From Porphyridium purpureum (taxonomy: Eukaryota > Rhodophyta > Bangiophyceae > Porphyridiales > Porphyridiaceae): a stretch of DNA of 64,000 nucleotides. The position numbers and the translations under genes are program-made. The stretch is from positions 1 through 64,000 of the forward strand of contig VRMN01000019.1 in assembly GCA_008690995.1 (NCBI GenBank). Reading direction: 5' to 3'. Below, piece by piece: positions 1 through 10,500 of this stretch. The number at the start of each line of letters is the position of its first letter. Within the stretch, counting starts at the first letter, position 1. The notes beneath the pieces are model-generated. The model did no database searches. It had not been told where the DNA came from and worked only from the letters and a program-made list of their open reading frames with translations.

Positions 1-1076
1 CCATGGGCCCGGTCAGGAACGTGCGCACGGCCACGCAGCAGCGTGATTGCGCATACGCGCCCGTGCGCATCGTGCGTGGCCGCCCGGAGGCGCGCCTGCG
101 CTCGGGTGGCAGAATGCCCGGCGGCGTTCCCGGCCGCAGAGCCCCTGTTGTTACACATGAACCAACATGCTTCTGCCGCACGGGACGCGGTGGACCCCAG
201 CACATGGACGAGCCTGGGCCTGTGGCGATGGCCGTGCGGCAAGCTTGCGTTGCTTCGGAGCCTGCAAACGGGGTCAAATGCAGCCACCATGCACTTGACC
301 CGGTGCACTGACGACCGGGAGGCCTGCAGGCTTGCTGCTGAGCGCCTGCGGCACGCGTCCGAGCAGGTCGAAGTCACGCCGCTGGAGTGGGACCTGCGAC
401 CCGGTGTGCATGCACCCGCTCTGCTTCATGCCGAGCAAGATGCTGCACCTACTCCACCCGCCCCTCTTGGTGACGAAGATGCAGCGGACGACGCAGAACG
501 CATTTTTGCCGGGCTGCCGGTGTCCACAGTGCACGCGTACCTGGACAGGATACTTGCACTGCGGGTCCACCTGTGGAAGCGGATGGCGCCGGCTCTGGCG
601 ACGCACGTGGCCCTGGAGTTGGCTGGTCTTCTGGCCGGCGTGCAGGAGGCCGAGACCGAGGAGGACCAGGTGCGCGCCATTGCACGCCTGTGGGCGTTTC
701 CGACGCTTCTCGTGCTGTGCCTGCTGGTGCCCAGCAGCCGTCCCGCGAGCGTGTCCGGTTCACGACGGCGGCTCAAGCAGTGGCGGGTGGGAGCTGCCCG
801 CGCTGCTGGCGCGCGTCCGTGCCAGCTGACTGGAAGTGGCAGCTTCCACCGATTCGCCGGCAGATCAGCAGCAGGAGTCAAGACGTGCGCGCCTGACACC
901 CGGTGCGGCGGCACGGCTGGCGGAGTCTGCCGGTGTCCACGACACCACGGACGCGTGCCTGCACGGTTCCCGGAATTGCAATCTGCCAGCGACCGACGCG
1001 GTTGCCCCGCCATATCTCCCCGTCGCAATAAGCCTTCCAGGCGCGCGATGCGCAGCCACCGCTGGCCGAACGTGCA

Positions 1077-3107
1077 GTGGTGAAGAATGCAGTGATGGGT
1101 ATCCCGCACACCAGTGCAGCGGGACCCTCACGGTGGTCTCCGAGCCTCCTGCACCAGGCGCTCAGCTTGCCAGCTGCGGGTGCTGAAGTGCTGACGGCCA
1201 TGTGTGGGCTGTTCGACCGCGTGGTGCATCGAGGCCTGGAGCCGCAGGCTGGCGCGCTTTGGGCGCACGCCAGGCTCATTCCTCTGCGCAAGCCAGATGG
1301 GGGCGTGCGGCCCATTGCCATCGGCGAGATCTTCCGCCGCGTGCTGGGCCGCCTGGCCGTGACGAGCCTCGCACATGACGCAGTGGAGACGCTCGCCCCG
1401 GACCAGTATGGCGTGGGCCGCATGGCCGGGCTCGAGGCTATGGTGATGCGCACCCGCCTCGCCGTGCTGGAGAACCCCGGGTGGGGCGTGCTCAAGGTGG
1501 ACATTTCGAACGCCTTTAATACGGTGCGCCGCCCCGCCTTTATGCGACTCGTGCAGGCCCAGTTTCCGCACCTGTGGCCGCTGGTCCGCACGTGCTACGC
1601 GAGTCCTGCGCCGCTGCGAGCAGGCAAACACGTCCTGAAGAGCGAGTCTGGGGTGCAGCAAGGCGACCCGCTGGCCCCACTCCTCTTCTCGCTGGCGCTG
1701 CACCGTCAGACCAGGGACATCACGCACGCACCCGGGCAGGCGCTGGTGCAATGCTGGTACCTGGATGACGGCGCCATTGCAGGTCCAGTCCACTCCCTGG
1801 TGGCGTTCCTGGAGGTGCTCGACCACTGTGCGCGCGAAATCGACTTGTCGATTAATCGGCGCAAGTCGGAGCTAGTCCTGCCGCCGGGTAGATGTGAGAC
1901 AGACATTACGGCGCTGTCGAGCCTGCATGGCTTACCTGTGGTGCCGTGGTGCAGTGCCACTCTGCTTGGCACTGTCCTGGACACCAGCGGCGACATGGGC
2001 TGCGTGGACAGGACGCTGGCTGCGACTCTCGAGCTGGCCGACAAGGTGGCCGGCATTCACGAGCCCGAGGAGGCATACCACCTGCTCCGGGCAAGCGTGG
2101 GGCCCGCGCGAGTCGTGCATCTGGCCCGCACGCTCCCGCCAGAGGCGGTGCTGGACCGGTTCGCCGCGTTTGATGACGCGTGGCGGCACATTGTGGCGCG
2201 TACGCTCGGCGTAACGGCAGCCGACGGCCAGAACGCAGATGGCTCCTGGCGCGCAGAATGGCGCCTGCCGCTGCGGTGTGGCGGCCTGGGCCTGACCAGC
2301 CTGCGCGACATGAGCCTGCCAGGCTTCGTTGCCGGCAGCCGCGCTGCTGCTCGCACACTGGACGAGGGTGAGGTGCTACGCGCTCAGCGGGAAGCCGTGC
2401 CTCCGATGGCGCCTCTGTCGCGGCAACCGCCGGAGCCCCCGCCGCCGCCGCGCGCTCGTCCGTCGCATTTGGCGAGGTGGCGACAGTTCCACGACCTCGA
2501 AGAGGCGTGGCTGCAACAGGTGCCGGGCGTCCCGGACGCCGAAGTCGAAGATCTGCTGGATTCCCAGGCCCGAGGCCTCAGTCGCTTTTATTCACTGCTG
2601 AAGAAAGACTGGGTCTCGGCGCCTGGCTCCACGCCGTCTGAACGCTTCCGCCGCCAGAGCCTGTCGTCGCCGCATGCAGCGGCTTGGCTGGGCATGCCGT
2701 CCGGCACAGTGCTCGGTGGCATCCCGTGGTCACCCGCCCTGGGCCGCGACACCTGGTTCACCGCAGTGCGCCACTTCCTGGGCCTGCCTGTAGCTGGCGT
2801 GGCGAGCTCTGCGGGCCTCCGCTGCCCGGCCATTGTCCGCGGGACAACGGCCACGTGCGATGCACTCCTGGACGCGCTCGGTCACCATGCACAAAACTGC
2901 GCACTGGGGCCGACCCGGTACGGCCGCCATGCCGCGGTCATTGACGTGCTCGTCCGCTTTGCGACCTCAGCGGGACACACGGTCCGCCGCGAGGTGCGCC
3001 TCGAGGACGTGCCCGGCATAACGAGCGCACGACCCGGCGACTTTTCCTTCGACAACAATGTCGTCGACGTTGCCGTGGTCGCGCCCGACGGGGTTGCCTC
3101 TCGCTGA
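1077..3107 (+). pseudogene. LINE reverse transcriptase plus CCHC/restriction-like endonuclease fragment
   Basis: The open frame of about 676 codons is the core of the LINE polyprotein, which would copy element RNA onto nicked target DNA. Visible RT motifs are TSAAGPSRW near the start, RLIPLRKPDGGVRPIAIGEI, the DISNAF catalytic aspartate, SGVQQGDPLAPLLFSLAL, and the YLDD active site at residue 228 (codon 1758). A thumb-like segment follows (WRLPLRCGGLGLTSL, GSRAAARTLDE). Near the C-terminus come CPA...TCDALLDALGHHAQNC, a CCHC-like knuckle, and GRHAAVIDVL...RPGDFSFDNNVVDVAVV, which resembles the PD-(D/E)XK-type endonuclease of R2/CRE-type LINEs. The first ATG is at 1095, but the protein clearly continues upstream in other frames, so this is a fragment and not a native start. 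Confidence 0.8.
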
Positions 3108-3434
3108 AGCGCGGTTCCTTTGCCGTCGTTCAGCAGCGGCGCCAGTCGGCTCCTCGGGCCAGCGCCAACATGGTGGTCTTTCATCGTCACCACGTATGGT
3201 AACGTGGACGCGCCTGCATCGCGCTTTTCCGGCCTGCGCGCGACTTTGCACGCGTGCGCCAGGTCCGCCCCGCTTGGCGCTGACCGTGCTCTCGGTGTAA
3301 TACGTGTCCTGGCAGTGTACCGCATGGTCTTCAGGTACCAGTTTATGAGTGCTGGCTGTTCTATGGCGCGCGGAACGCCGGTTCTCCTGAAGAGAAGACG
3401 CCACGCCAGGCCGGCGCCTTCCACCAGCCTCCCG

Positions 3435-3525
3435 TGATGATCCAACCAGCTCCGGACCACGATGAGTCCTCACCTCGCTGAATTGGTTAACTTTTAAGAA
3501 TAAACTCAATTGGTAACCTCTAGAG
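3435..3525 (+). repeat. LINE 3'-end repeat, copy a
   Basis: This stretch matches 3771-3870: both have GATGAGTCC, then CTGAATT(G/A)GTTAA, a TTTTAA run, and an end on a TAACC...AGAG motif. It follows the last coding piece of LINE copy 1, so I read it as its 3' untranslated end. Confidence 0.5.
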
Positions 3526-3535
3526 TATTAAAATA

Positions 3536-3718
3536 GAAATCTCGCGCAAAACGGTCGTTCCTCAGACAAGCGCGCCAGCTTCCGCTACCACATTTAGCAT
3601 GCATTGCAAAAGCATGCGGTATTTCCGAGCTTATTTGATAGAGTACGAGATGTACACCCATTTTAAAGGTACAGTCACACGGCGAGGAACCCCAAGGTGA
3701 GCCCAAAATCCACCACTA
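3536..3718. repeat. Dispersed repeat, shared with 16423-16612
   Basis: About 180 bp is shared with a copy ahead of the helicase gene, with only a few small differences. Shared landmarks include CTCGCGCAAA, AGACAAGCGCGCCAGCTTCC, TTTAGCATGCATTGCAAAAG and GAGCCCAAAATCCACCACTA. There is no coding sense. The copy at 16423 is bounded on both sides by TAACCCTAGAG; this one lies directly after a LINE 3' end. Confidence 0.8.
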
Positions 3719-3770
3719 AACTTAGAGCACTGTTACTCACAGGCTATGCCTTCCAACTTAGCCCTGCAGC

Positions 3771-3870
3771 TGATCCAACTACAGTCTGACCAATGATGAG
3801 TCCCCAGCCCCTCTGAATTAGTTAAATTTTTAATAACTCGATTCAGAGTAACCCCAGAGTAACCCTAGAG
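3771..3870 (+). repeat. LINE 3'-end repeat, copy b
   Basis: This is a second copy of the LINE-like 3' tail, ending in a doubled telomere-like motif (TAACCCCAGAG then TAACCCTAGAG, about 3849-3870). No coding region precedes it. It may be an extreme 5'-truncated LINE insertion that kept only its tail. Confidence 0.45.
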
Positions 3871-4052
3871 CAACTCAGAACACTACCAGGAGTATACAGA
3901 GATCGTGGTGGTCGAGCCCGCCACAGTCACAGGCAATATACAATGGCCCGGCCATGTGATACTGGCGCAGAAAGTACGCATTTCACTATACTGTAGTACG
4001 CTGACTGCACTGCGAACTGCACTGTGGACCACACATCCTTCCCAAAACGCAC

Positions 4053-4152
4053 TAACCCAATACTACAGTCTGAAGCAGCTGTACTAGAGTCCGAAGCAAC
4101 TGTACTATGGTATGGCCGAACCGCAGGGCCCACCCTACCTGAAAAACGCCTC
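4053..4152. repeat. Dispersed 100-bp repeat, copies also at 15675-15773 and 16272-16369
   Basis: Landmarks shared with the two later copies are GAAGCAACTGTACTATGGTA, TGGCCGAACCGCAGGGCCCA and CCTGAAAAACGCCTC, each time followed at once by TAACCC. The later copies are almost identical to each other, while this one has diverged. Between 3871 and 4052 I see no gene. Confidence 0.8.
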
Positions 4153-4164
4153 TAACCCTCTAGA

Positions 4165-4556
4165 TAATCCAGCACTGGCGACGCTGCTGGCGTGTCGTTC
4201 CAGGCGGTCATTCTGGACACGTACGGCCGGCGCGAACAGTGTGGAGCCGCGTTTCTGGAGACTCTGGTGGCGGCGTACATGCGGCACCGTGGAGTAAGCC
4301 AGATGCTGGCAAGCACGGCGCTCCACCGGTCGCTGTCGCTCGCGGTATACCGCTCGGTGGCGGCGGCGGTGCTTCTACGGCACCCGGGCCCGACTCTGTC
4401 AGTTGCCTCGCAGCACTGGCTGGAGACGGGCAGGCGCCTCTTTGTAGGCGAGGTACTCTCGGAATCGGAAGCAGAGTCGCACTGACTTTGCTGATACATA
4501 GGTAAAGTACTTAGGCCCTCTAGATTTATAATGTAAAACGATTTCAGAGTAACCCT
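4165..4556 (+). mobile_element. 5'-truncated LINE, C-terminal fragment, copy 2
   Basis: An open frame at 4192-4485 (97 codons, FQAVILDTYGRREQCGAAF...) matches the last domain of the LINE polyprotein also seen at about 3170-3300 and 5830-5870. The fragment starts immediately after TAACCCTCTAGA (4153-4164) and ends on CAGAGTAACCCTAGA (4545-4559). That is the pattern expected of a 5'-truncated insertion joined end to end with its neighbours. It has no RT domain. Confidence 0.6.
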
Positions 4557-4559
4557 AGA

Positions 4560-6255
4560 TGACGCGCAGCGATGTGCCGGACGGCCTGCAAGACTTGCTC
4601 GTCACTTCGTGGTCCGAGGCGGAGCTTCTCGGCGTGCCCCTGGACGCGACCGGTGCAGGCCGTGCACTGGCGCCCATCGCGCGTCTCTCTCGCAAGGTCC
4701 TCGACCTGGCTCGCACCGTGTCCGAGTTGCCGTGCTCCGAAGAGGCGTTTCACCTCCTCCGCGGCAGCGTGGGCCCGCGCCGCCTCGCGCACCTGACGCG
4801 CACCATGCCGGCCGATGTGATCCGTGCGGAGCTCGCTTCCTTTGACGAAGGCTGGCGGCACTGCGTCGCACGCACAGTCGGGACTGCGCCGGCGGACTGC
4901 CTCGACGGCACCGACGTCCGACCCGAGTGGCGCTTGCCCTTGTCAATGGGGGGCCTCGGCCTGACCGCGCTCACCGACGTTGCTCCGTTCGCGTTCGCGG
5001 CAGGCAGCCGTGCAGCCGCGCGTGCCTTGGACCAGGTACCCGATGATGTGGTGCCACCCACTTTGGTGCGCTGGGATGCTCGGTTCCACAGCGACCAGGC
5101 GGCTCTGGCTTGTCTCCCAGCGCCGGTCGCCGCTGACGATGCGCCTCCCGGAACACTCCTGTCGTCCCAGACGCAGAGTTGCCGTCGCTTTTTCCGCAAA
5201 ATGCAGACAGACTGGCTCTCTGACCAAGGCACCACGACGTGGGAGTTCCACCGCAGGCACGGCATTTCCGCTCCGTTTGCGCTGGCTTGGCTGAGCATGC
5301 CGAGCGCTACACCTCTGGCAGGTCACGCGACTCGGATGCGGCCGCACGTGTGGCAAGCAGCGGTGCGCCACATGCTCGGGCTCCCGACGCGCTTGGCCCA
5401 GTTTGCTTCGCAGACTCGGTGCCCGGCCATTTCGGCCACGACCGGTGCCATTTGTGGCGAGCGCCTGGACGCTCTGGGCCGGCACGCGCTCGCTTGTGTG
5501 TTCGGGCCCTCGCGCTACGGGCGCCACGAACGCGTGGCAGAAGCGCTCCGGGACTTTGCCCACGCGGCGGGTCTGGTGACCGTGCGCGAGCCCGCGGTGT
5601 GCGACACCAGCACGGCTCGGCGGCCGTACGACGTACTGATTGGCACGACCGGCGTCGACGTCTCGGTCGTCCTGCCGGACAAGGCAGGTGCGCGGCGCAC
5701 GCCCGGCTCCGCGACCCGCATCAAGACTGCGCTGTTGTTACCACTCTGCTCGTGTCGTACCGGCTCGTCCGCCCGCCGGTCAGCGCCACGGCTCACTCTG
5801 CCGCGGCGGCTCCGACTCACCGCCTTGCTGGTGCTGGACATCTTTGGCGCCTGCATGATGATGCCTGACCTTCCTGGCCTGCCTGCGGGGTCATTCTGTA
5901 CGGCTACAGCTCGCGGCGCGGCTGCCTCGATGATTCCCTCCATCGGCCCTTTCCTTGGCCGTCTTCCGGTCGGCAGCCGAGGCCGTGCTTCTGCGGTATC
6001 TGGCACCCGCCATCCCCGTGGCGGGACTGCAATGGCTCTTCGGGCCTCCGCTCCTGGCGCCCACACCATGTCTCTTCATGACAATAACGCCCGACAGCGT
6101 AAGACGGTGGTTTCATTCCTAGGTTAAGATCCGATAGTAAACCCGTAACTAAGGGTACGGTGGAAGAAATGTGTCGGTACAGTGGATTAAATTTAGAGTG
6201 GTATGGTAATTGACCACCGTAGACCACATACCCTTCCCTTCCCAAATTCACCCTC
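4560..6255 (+). mobile_element. 5'-truncated LINE, post-RT half with endonuclease, copy 3
   Basis: The frame open from 4559 to 6127 begins just after TAACCCTAGA and aligns with the C-terminal half of copy 1 at roughly half identity: EEAFHLLRGSVGPRRLAHL against EEAYHLLRASVGPARVVHL, and GSRAAARALDQ against GSRAAARTLDE. It then keeps the CCHC knuckle (CPAISATTGAICGERLDALG, then RHALAC), YGRHERVAEAL, and RRPYDVLIGTTGVDVSVVLP of the endonuclease, and LVLDIFGA of the last domain. The RT catalytic part is missing, so the ATG at 4559 is not a native start. The tail ends near TAACCCTAGG at 6256-6265. Copies 1 and 3 are too different to be recent duplicates. Confidence 0.7.
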
Positions 6256-6525
6256 TAACCCTAGGGGTTTAAACGTACCTTCCATCACCCTTCACTTGTC
6301 AAGACCGGTCCACTCCCTCTCGTAGTCCCCTATAAGTTGAATTTTCTGTCCTCTCTTCCTTTCTAGCCACTTTTCTCTGATTGTCCTGCTTGTCCTTCCG
6401 TTCGTTTCGGTGTGTCGGTTCGTCATCGGTTTGTCAGTTTCCGGGGTGTGGCGGTTTCCAGTTCCTGTTATCGGTGAAGCGGTCCGGTTTTGTTGATTCG
6501 GTTACAAAGCGGAGAGGGAGAAATT
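6256..6525. other. Spacer between LINE array and minisatellite
   Basis: This stretch of about 270 bp is T- and C-rich and has no convincing frame. It starts with the telomere-like TAACCCTAGG and leads into the minisatellite. Confidence 0.5.
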
Positions 6526-6936
6526 CGCTGCGTTCTGTGGTCTCCAGTAGTGTCCAGCGGCTTTTCGTAGTGTTCTGTGGTCTCCTGTAGTGTTCTGTGG
6601 TCTCCTGTAGTGTTCTGTGGTCTCCAGTAGTGTCCAGCGGCTTTTCGTAGTGTTCTGTGGTCTTCTGTAGTGTTCTGTGGTCTCCTGTAGTGTTCTGTGG
6701 TCTCCAGTAGTGTCCAGCGGCTTTTCGTAGTGTTCTGTGGTCTTCTGTAGTGTTCTGTGGTCTCCTGTAGTGTTCTGTGGTCTCCTGTAGTGTTCTGTGG
6801 TCTCCAGTAGTGTCCAGCGGCTTTTCGTAGTGTTCTGTGGTCTCCTATAGTGTTCTGTGGTCTTCGGTAGTGTCCAGCGGCTTTTCGTAGTGTTCTGTGG
6901 TCTCCTATAGTGTTCTGTGGTCTTCGGTAGTGTTCA
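6526..6936. repeat. Minisatellite with about 20-bp units in a higher-order pattern
   Basis: The array is built from a 20-bp unit, TAGTGTTCTGTGGTCTCCTG with variants, regularly interrupted by a variant containing TAGTGTCCAGCGGCTTTTCG. The two unit types alternate in blocks of 60-80 bp, which shows higher-order expansion. The minus strand is open across the whole array (6468-7040) and would give a repetitive peptide (RRPQNTTGDHRTL). I treat that as a by-product of a unit length that avoids stops. Confidence 0.9.
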
Positions 6937-9137
6937 GTACATTCCCCGCGCTCACAATTCTCACACTTTGCCTTCGAAAAGTTGTGCATGACACATGGCA
7001 AGTCCGTGTCTTTCAAGGGTATGTCTTGAGTCTGCTGCAAAGCGCTGGCTCAAGTTTTCTTGGCTACGTTGTATTTTATTTTCGTAACATGCTTTCAGCA
7101 GTAGCTCGAAGTTTCGCGAGAAGCGGCGCCAGAGCTGATCGCACACATATAACAGTGTGGCATGCGCGTAGCGACGCGATCGCCGCAGCCATGATCTTTT
7201 CACCAGCCCGTCACCGCCACGATTTCCGCACCACCCCATCGGCGCCCCATTTTTCGCGCCAGCCCTCGGCTGCCGTTTGTCTGCGCAACTCCAGAGCCGA
7301 CGTCCCATCAACAATCGCGGCAGCCCATTCACGAGCGCACACGTGCAAGATCGCGCCAGCGCCATTGCGATCTGGCAAGACACAGCATAACGAAACTGGC
7401 ACTGTTGCACCGGTCACGCCGAGATGCGGATTCAGGCTACGTCGCCTACGTTCTCCGGCTGCGCGCGGTCTTAGTGCGCAGGCTTGGCGTCGACGCGCAT
7501 CGCGACATTCAACCACTGCCCACGTTCTTTGCGTCGTGTGCGCCCCGCGGACAACGAACGAGCAAGATCGACGCACAACGCCGCCTCTTTTTCACCAATG
7601 CACTCACGCTAAAGCTTGGCGCTTAACGGCACGCAAGCCACAGTGCACAGCGAGCCCATATCTCGCGAAAAGGAAAGGTGTTGCCACAGTTTGCTGGTCC
7701 ACAACGCGCACAGGGCGTAGCGAGCCCGTACCGCGCAGCCATCAAAAGTGTCGCCCAGCCCGGCGGCCAAAAATGCAATCCATCTCTTTCTGCCTTGAAA
7801 GGTGCGCGCACCGCAACATCCAACGTTAGCCCACGCTCTTTGCAAGCCGCGCACCGCGCCCGATGAACGCACCAGCTTGTTGTGCGCAGCCGCCTCGTGT
7901 GCAACAGTACGCGTGCCCTGAAGCTCACTGCCTGACGGGACGCAACGAACAGCGAGCCCACACAGCGAGCCCACACAGCGAGCCCAGCACAGCGAGCTCA
8001 GTACAGCGAGCCCAGCACAGCGAGCCCAGCACAGCGAGCCCAGCACAGCGAGCCCAGCATCGTTCGATCATCAAAGGTGTTGTCATAGCCCGGCCGCCCA
8101 AAACGCAACCCACCTCTGTCGCTTGAGAATCGCGCAAGCGAGCAGTCGCTCGTAACGAGACGGCAGCAATGAAAACATCATCCATGGCACGCTTCGTGGC
8201 ATTCAATCACGCACTCCATTCTCACGCCAGCGCATGCATACTGCGCCCTCACGCAACACATCCATGCCCAAACCAGTGCCCGGCTTACCACTCAAAAGCA
8301 TCCCGCTCACATTCGCCAGCATCCTTGCCTTGACGCATTCGAGCATGTTGGTTAGGTTCAGCTCGCAAGTGCACAATGCACACAGCTGTTGAAACGGATC
8401 GCGCGCCTGTGCGCCGTCCTCGTGCCGCTCGTGTGAAGCACTGCCCAGTGCCTATCCAACATTCTCACGCACGCCGCGCCACTTCTGCCCGGCTACCACC
8501 GCCGCGCCACTCGCGCACTGCCGCCCGCCCGTGCCTGCACTTTACCGCGCCTGCGCTGAACAGCGCCGTGCTGCTGCGCTGCCGCGCCCACTGCGCCCGC
8601 CTGCGCTCAGCGCCTGCCTTCCACTGCGCCTGGCGCTCGCCCGCGCCCGCCCGCGCTCGACAACCATCCGGATCCAACCTTCTTCCCCTTCGCGTCGACC
8701 TCCCCTCCTTCGCCGCCGGCATGATCATAATTATAGCCTATCCTTCTATGCTTATTTAAATCATCAAACAGTGTCATTCTCATATAGTCCCGTGTCCTTC
8801 ACATGGGATGACGCTGCAATGCATTACAATTTGTGATGTCTATGCAATACAAATTACTTTGCTGAGGATGACATTGAAATGGGCACAAAGCCTCTAAATA
8901 CGTGCGTTTGAATAGTAAAATCAGCTCTAGTAAAGTAATTTTTTTTCATAGTAACCGAATTTCATTTAGCAAAACGCACCTGTTTTGCGGACGCGCTTAC
9001 ATTAACTTTAGGGTTCCGCAGCGTACCCCCACAACAGCGGCATTCCATAGTAAAGTAACCTTGTTTTATGATTTTAAGTCACGTTACCCTACCGTTCAAG
9101 GCTAAAATTTCTCGCTGCAGGTATTTTTCGCCTATAT
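6937..9137. other. Gene-poor repeat-rich stretch
   Basis: I see no supportable gene here. It contains a tandem array at 7949-8060, C-rich segments at 8400-8710, and AT-rich sequence at 8720-9130. The part from 8866 to 9110 is an old relative of 20170-20400 (GATGACATTGAAATG, AGTAAAAT, GGGTTCCGCA and TATGATTT occur in the same order). The part from 8640 to 8850 distantly resembles the 596-bp unit that follows. I read it as decayed, subtelomere-like repeat sequence. Confidence 0.5.
7949..8060. repeat. Short tandem repeat, 10-13 bp units
   Basis: About eight or nine copies of CACAGCGAGCCCA and close variants lie in tandem. Single copies of the same word also occur nearby, around 7643 and 7713. 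The minus-strand open frame across it is a repeat artefact. Confidence 0.85.
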
Positions 9138-9151
9138 AACCCTAAACCCTA
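9138..9151 (+). repeat. Interstitial telomere-like repeat (CCCTAAA type)
   Basis: AACCCTAAACCCTA holds two units of the plant/algal-type telomere repeat, C-rich strand on plus. It sits at the left border of the first 596-bp unit. It is short enough to be chance, but it falls exactly at a repeat boundary, as the other TAACCC motifs do. Confidence 0.45.
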
Positions 9152-9671
9152 CAGTAACACCGCCCCCACCGCGCCCCACCGCGCCCCACCGCGCCCCACC
9201 GCGCCCCACCGCCCGACTGCGCCCGCGCCCGCGCCCGCCCAACCTCGCCCCATCATTCGCGCCCCTCGTCTCTCGCCCCACGCCGGCGCCACTCTTCGCT
9301 CCCTCGCCGGCCGCACAACCCGCCAATCGCTCAATGCGCACGGCGTCCTCAGGTCGACTTGAGCCCGCACTTCATCATATTTCAATGCCAATTTTCTATG
9401 CTCATGCATACTAACAAAATGCTACTGTTTTACTATGCTTCTTCACAACCAACATGGGATGCCCATGTAATGCATGACCATCAATTATTTTGGGTTCGTT
9501 CTTCTATGCTCGATTTCTCATACTAACACACTGGCATTTACCTATGAAAAAGCCAACTTTGGACACCAACCTCCAAGTATTTTCATATGACAACGATATC
9601 TTTTTACTATACACATCGTAATTTTGGACTTTGGACGATCTGGTCTACTTGTTTTTACACATGTATAACCA
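9152..9671. repeat. 596-bp tandem repeat, unit 1, left part
   Basis: This begins with a short GC-rich array (CGCCCCACCG units, 9155-9215). From 9236 to 9671 it looks identical by eye to 15840-16275. Copia element A is inserted at its right end; the rest of the unit continues at 15673. No gene is present. Confidence 0.85.
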
Positions 9672-10478
9672 TGGATTAAAAGTGTTCCGGTCCGAGAGAC
9701 GCCCTGGGTGTACACCCGGAGGTACGGCGTCTCGGAATTGTTTGAGGTACAGGGGCTTTTTCGCCCGCGTGGTTTTTTACCCTGTACCTCTGGTTTTGTG
9801 TATTGTTGTCTTTCGCCCCGAGGAGCCGGAGTCGCGTGTCCGAGGGAAGCAGGAGCCGCTTGGCGGCCGGCCAGCACCCATTGAGCCGCTTGCTGACGTG
9901 GCTGGCTGTGGCTTCGTTCCGTGGAACGAACGGAGGAAAGCCCAGCCTTTTGGGAGAAATAATTTCTCCCTTCCGCGTCAAGGACAGCAAGGACGGCGGG
10001 GTATATAATGGGCGCGGGCCCCTGCGGTTCCCCGGATTTCTAGAGAGCGGAAGAAGTAGAGGCAAGGGAGAAGGACACAGAGAATAAAAGGAAGAGTTGT
10101 TCTTTGGTGTCGGGTGCCTGGGCGTGGTCGTCGGAAGGCGTGGGGCCTTTTGCTGAGCCTGTGTAGCAGAGCCAGCAGCACATCGTGTCTGGGGGGTTTC
10201 GGTGCTCTTAGAGCACTGAAGGCAGACGGCGGCTTTGTCCGTTACGACACCCTGCCCCTGTCGAGACCGGTGCTGTCTGTGCCGACGCGAAAGGCAATAG
10301 TAGAGGCCCTATACGCTGGATTTTCCACGCCCCGGGTATTCGTCGTCTGTGTTGTGTGCGTCGTGTGGTTGTGTTCTCTGTGCTGTGTGCGTCGTGTTGC
10401 TGGGGTTCGGTCATCTGAGAAGGGTTGTGTCATCCGGGTTCGTGCGCTTGTCATCATCAAGCGTGCGAGAATTTAAAG
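9672..10478 (+). repeat. Left LTR of copia A, with hairpins, TATA box and polyadenylation signal
   Basis: The LTR starts TGGATTAAAAG and ends AATTTAAAG. Upstream of the TATA box (TATATAA, 10002-10008) are four perfect inverted repeats: GAGACGCC with GGCGTCTC (9696-9703, 9726-9733); GAGGTACAGGG with CCCTGTACCTC (9744-9754, 9780-9790); TTCGTTCC with GGAACGAA (9913-9930); and GGGAGAAA with TTTCTCCC (9952-9970). An AATAAA is at 10083-10088. This fits a U3 promoter followed by R and U5. Confidence 0.9.
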
Positions 10479-10490
10479 TGGTATCATCGC
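10479..10490 (+). promoter_or_regulatory. Primer-binding site of copia A
   Basis: TGGTATCATCGC directly follows the left LTR. It resembles the initiator-tRNA-Met primer site common in copia elements. The same 12 bases follow the left LTR of element B, so both probably use the same tRNA primer. Confidence 0.8.
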
Positions 10491-10500
10491 ATCGGCGAAG

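Larger units (their letters stand above)
370..3525 (+). mobile_element. Broken LINE (non-LTR retrotransposon) with restriction-like endonuclease, copy 1
   Basis: This is a non-LTR retrotransposon of the R2-like type, in which reverse transcriptase is followed by a CCHC knuckle and a restriction-like endonuclease. The upstream protein part is scattered over frames. Frame 1 carries a helical segment ending near 740 (RLWAFPTLLVL, like the leucine-rich stretch ahead of RT in related elements). Frame 2 then carries WELPALLARVRAS near 790-826. The main RT frame is open from 1077 to 3107. The terminal domain reappears in another frame at 3120-3437 (WWSFIVTTYGN), matching FQAVILDTYGR in copy 2. The 3' end runs into the telomere-like TAACCTCTAGAG at 3514-3525. 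The copy is therefore broken by several frame slips. The left boundary is unknown because the window starts close by. Confidence 0.75.

Noticed and set aside
43-1083. A stand-alone 346-codon gene at the left edge
   Set aside because: Its middle matches the N-terminal region of the LINE polyprotein and its last third loses sense, so it is part of the broken LINE.
6468-7040. Minus-strand 190-codon repetitive frame as a real protein
   Set aside because: It coincides with the minisatellite, has no start context or domain, and its openness follows from unit length.
6961-7829. Long plus and minus frames at 6.9-8.0 kb as genes
   Set aside because: GC-rich non-coding sequence keeps several frames open at once; none has motifs or sensible composition.
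7949-8060. CRISPR-like array
   Set aside because: Units are adjacent 10-13 bp words without spacers, so this is a simple tandem repeat in a eukaryotic genome.
9676-10460. Short frames inside the LTRs of copia A (repeated at 14.9-15.7 kb)
   Set aside because: They occur identically in both LTRs and span promoter and hairpin features, so they are not genes.
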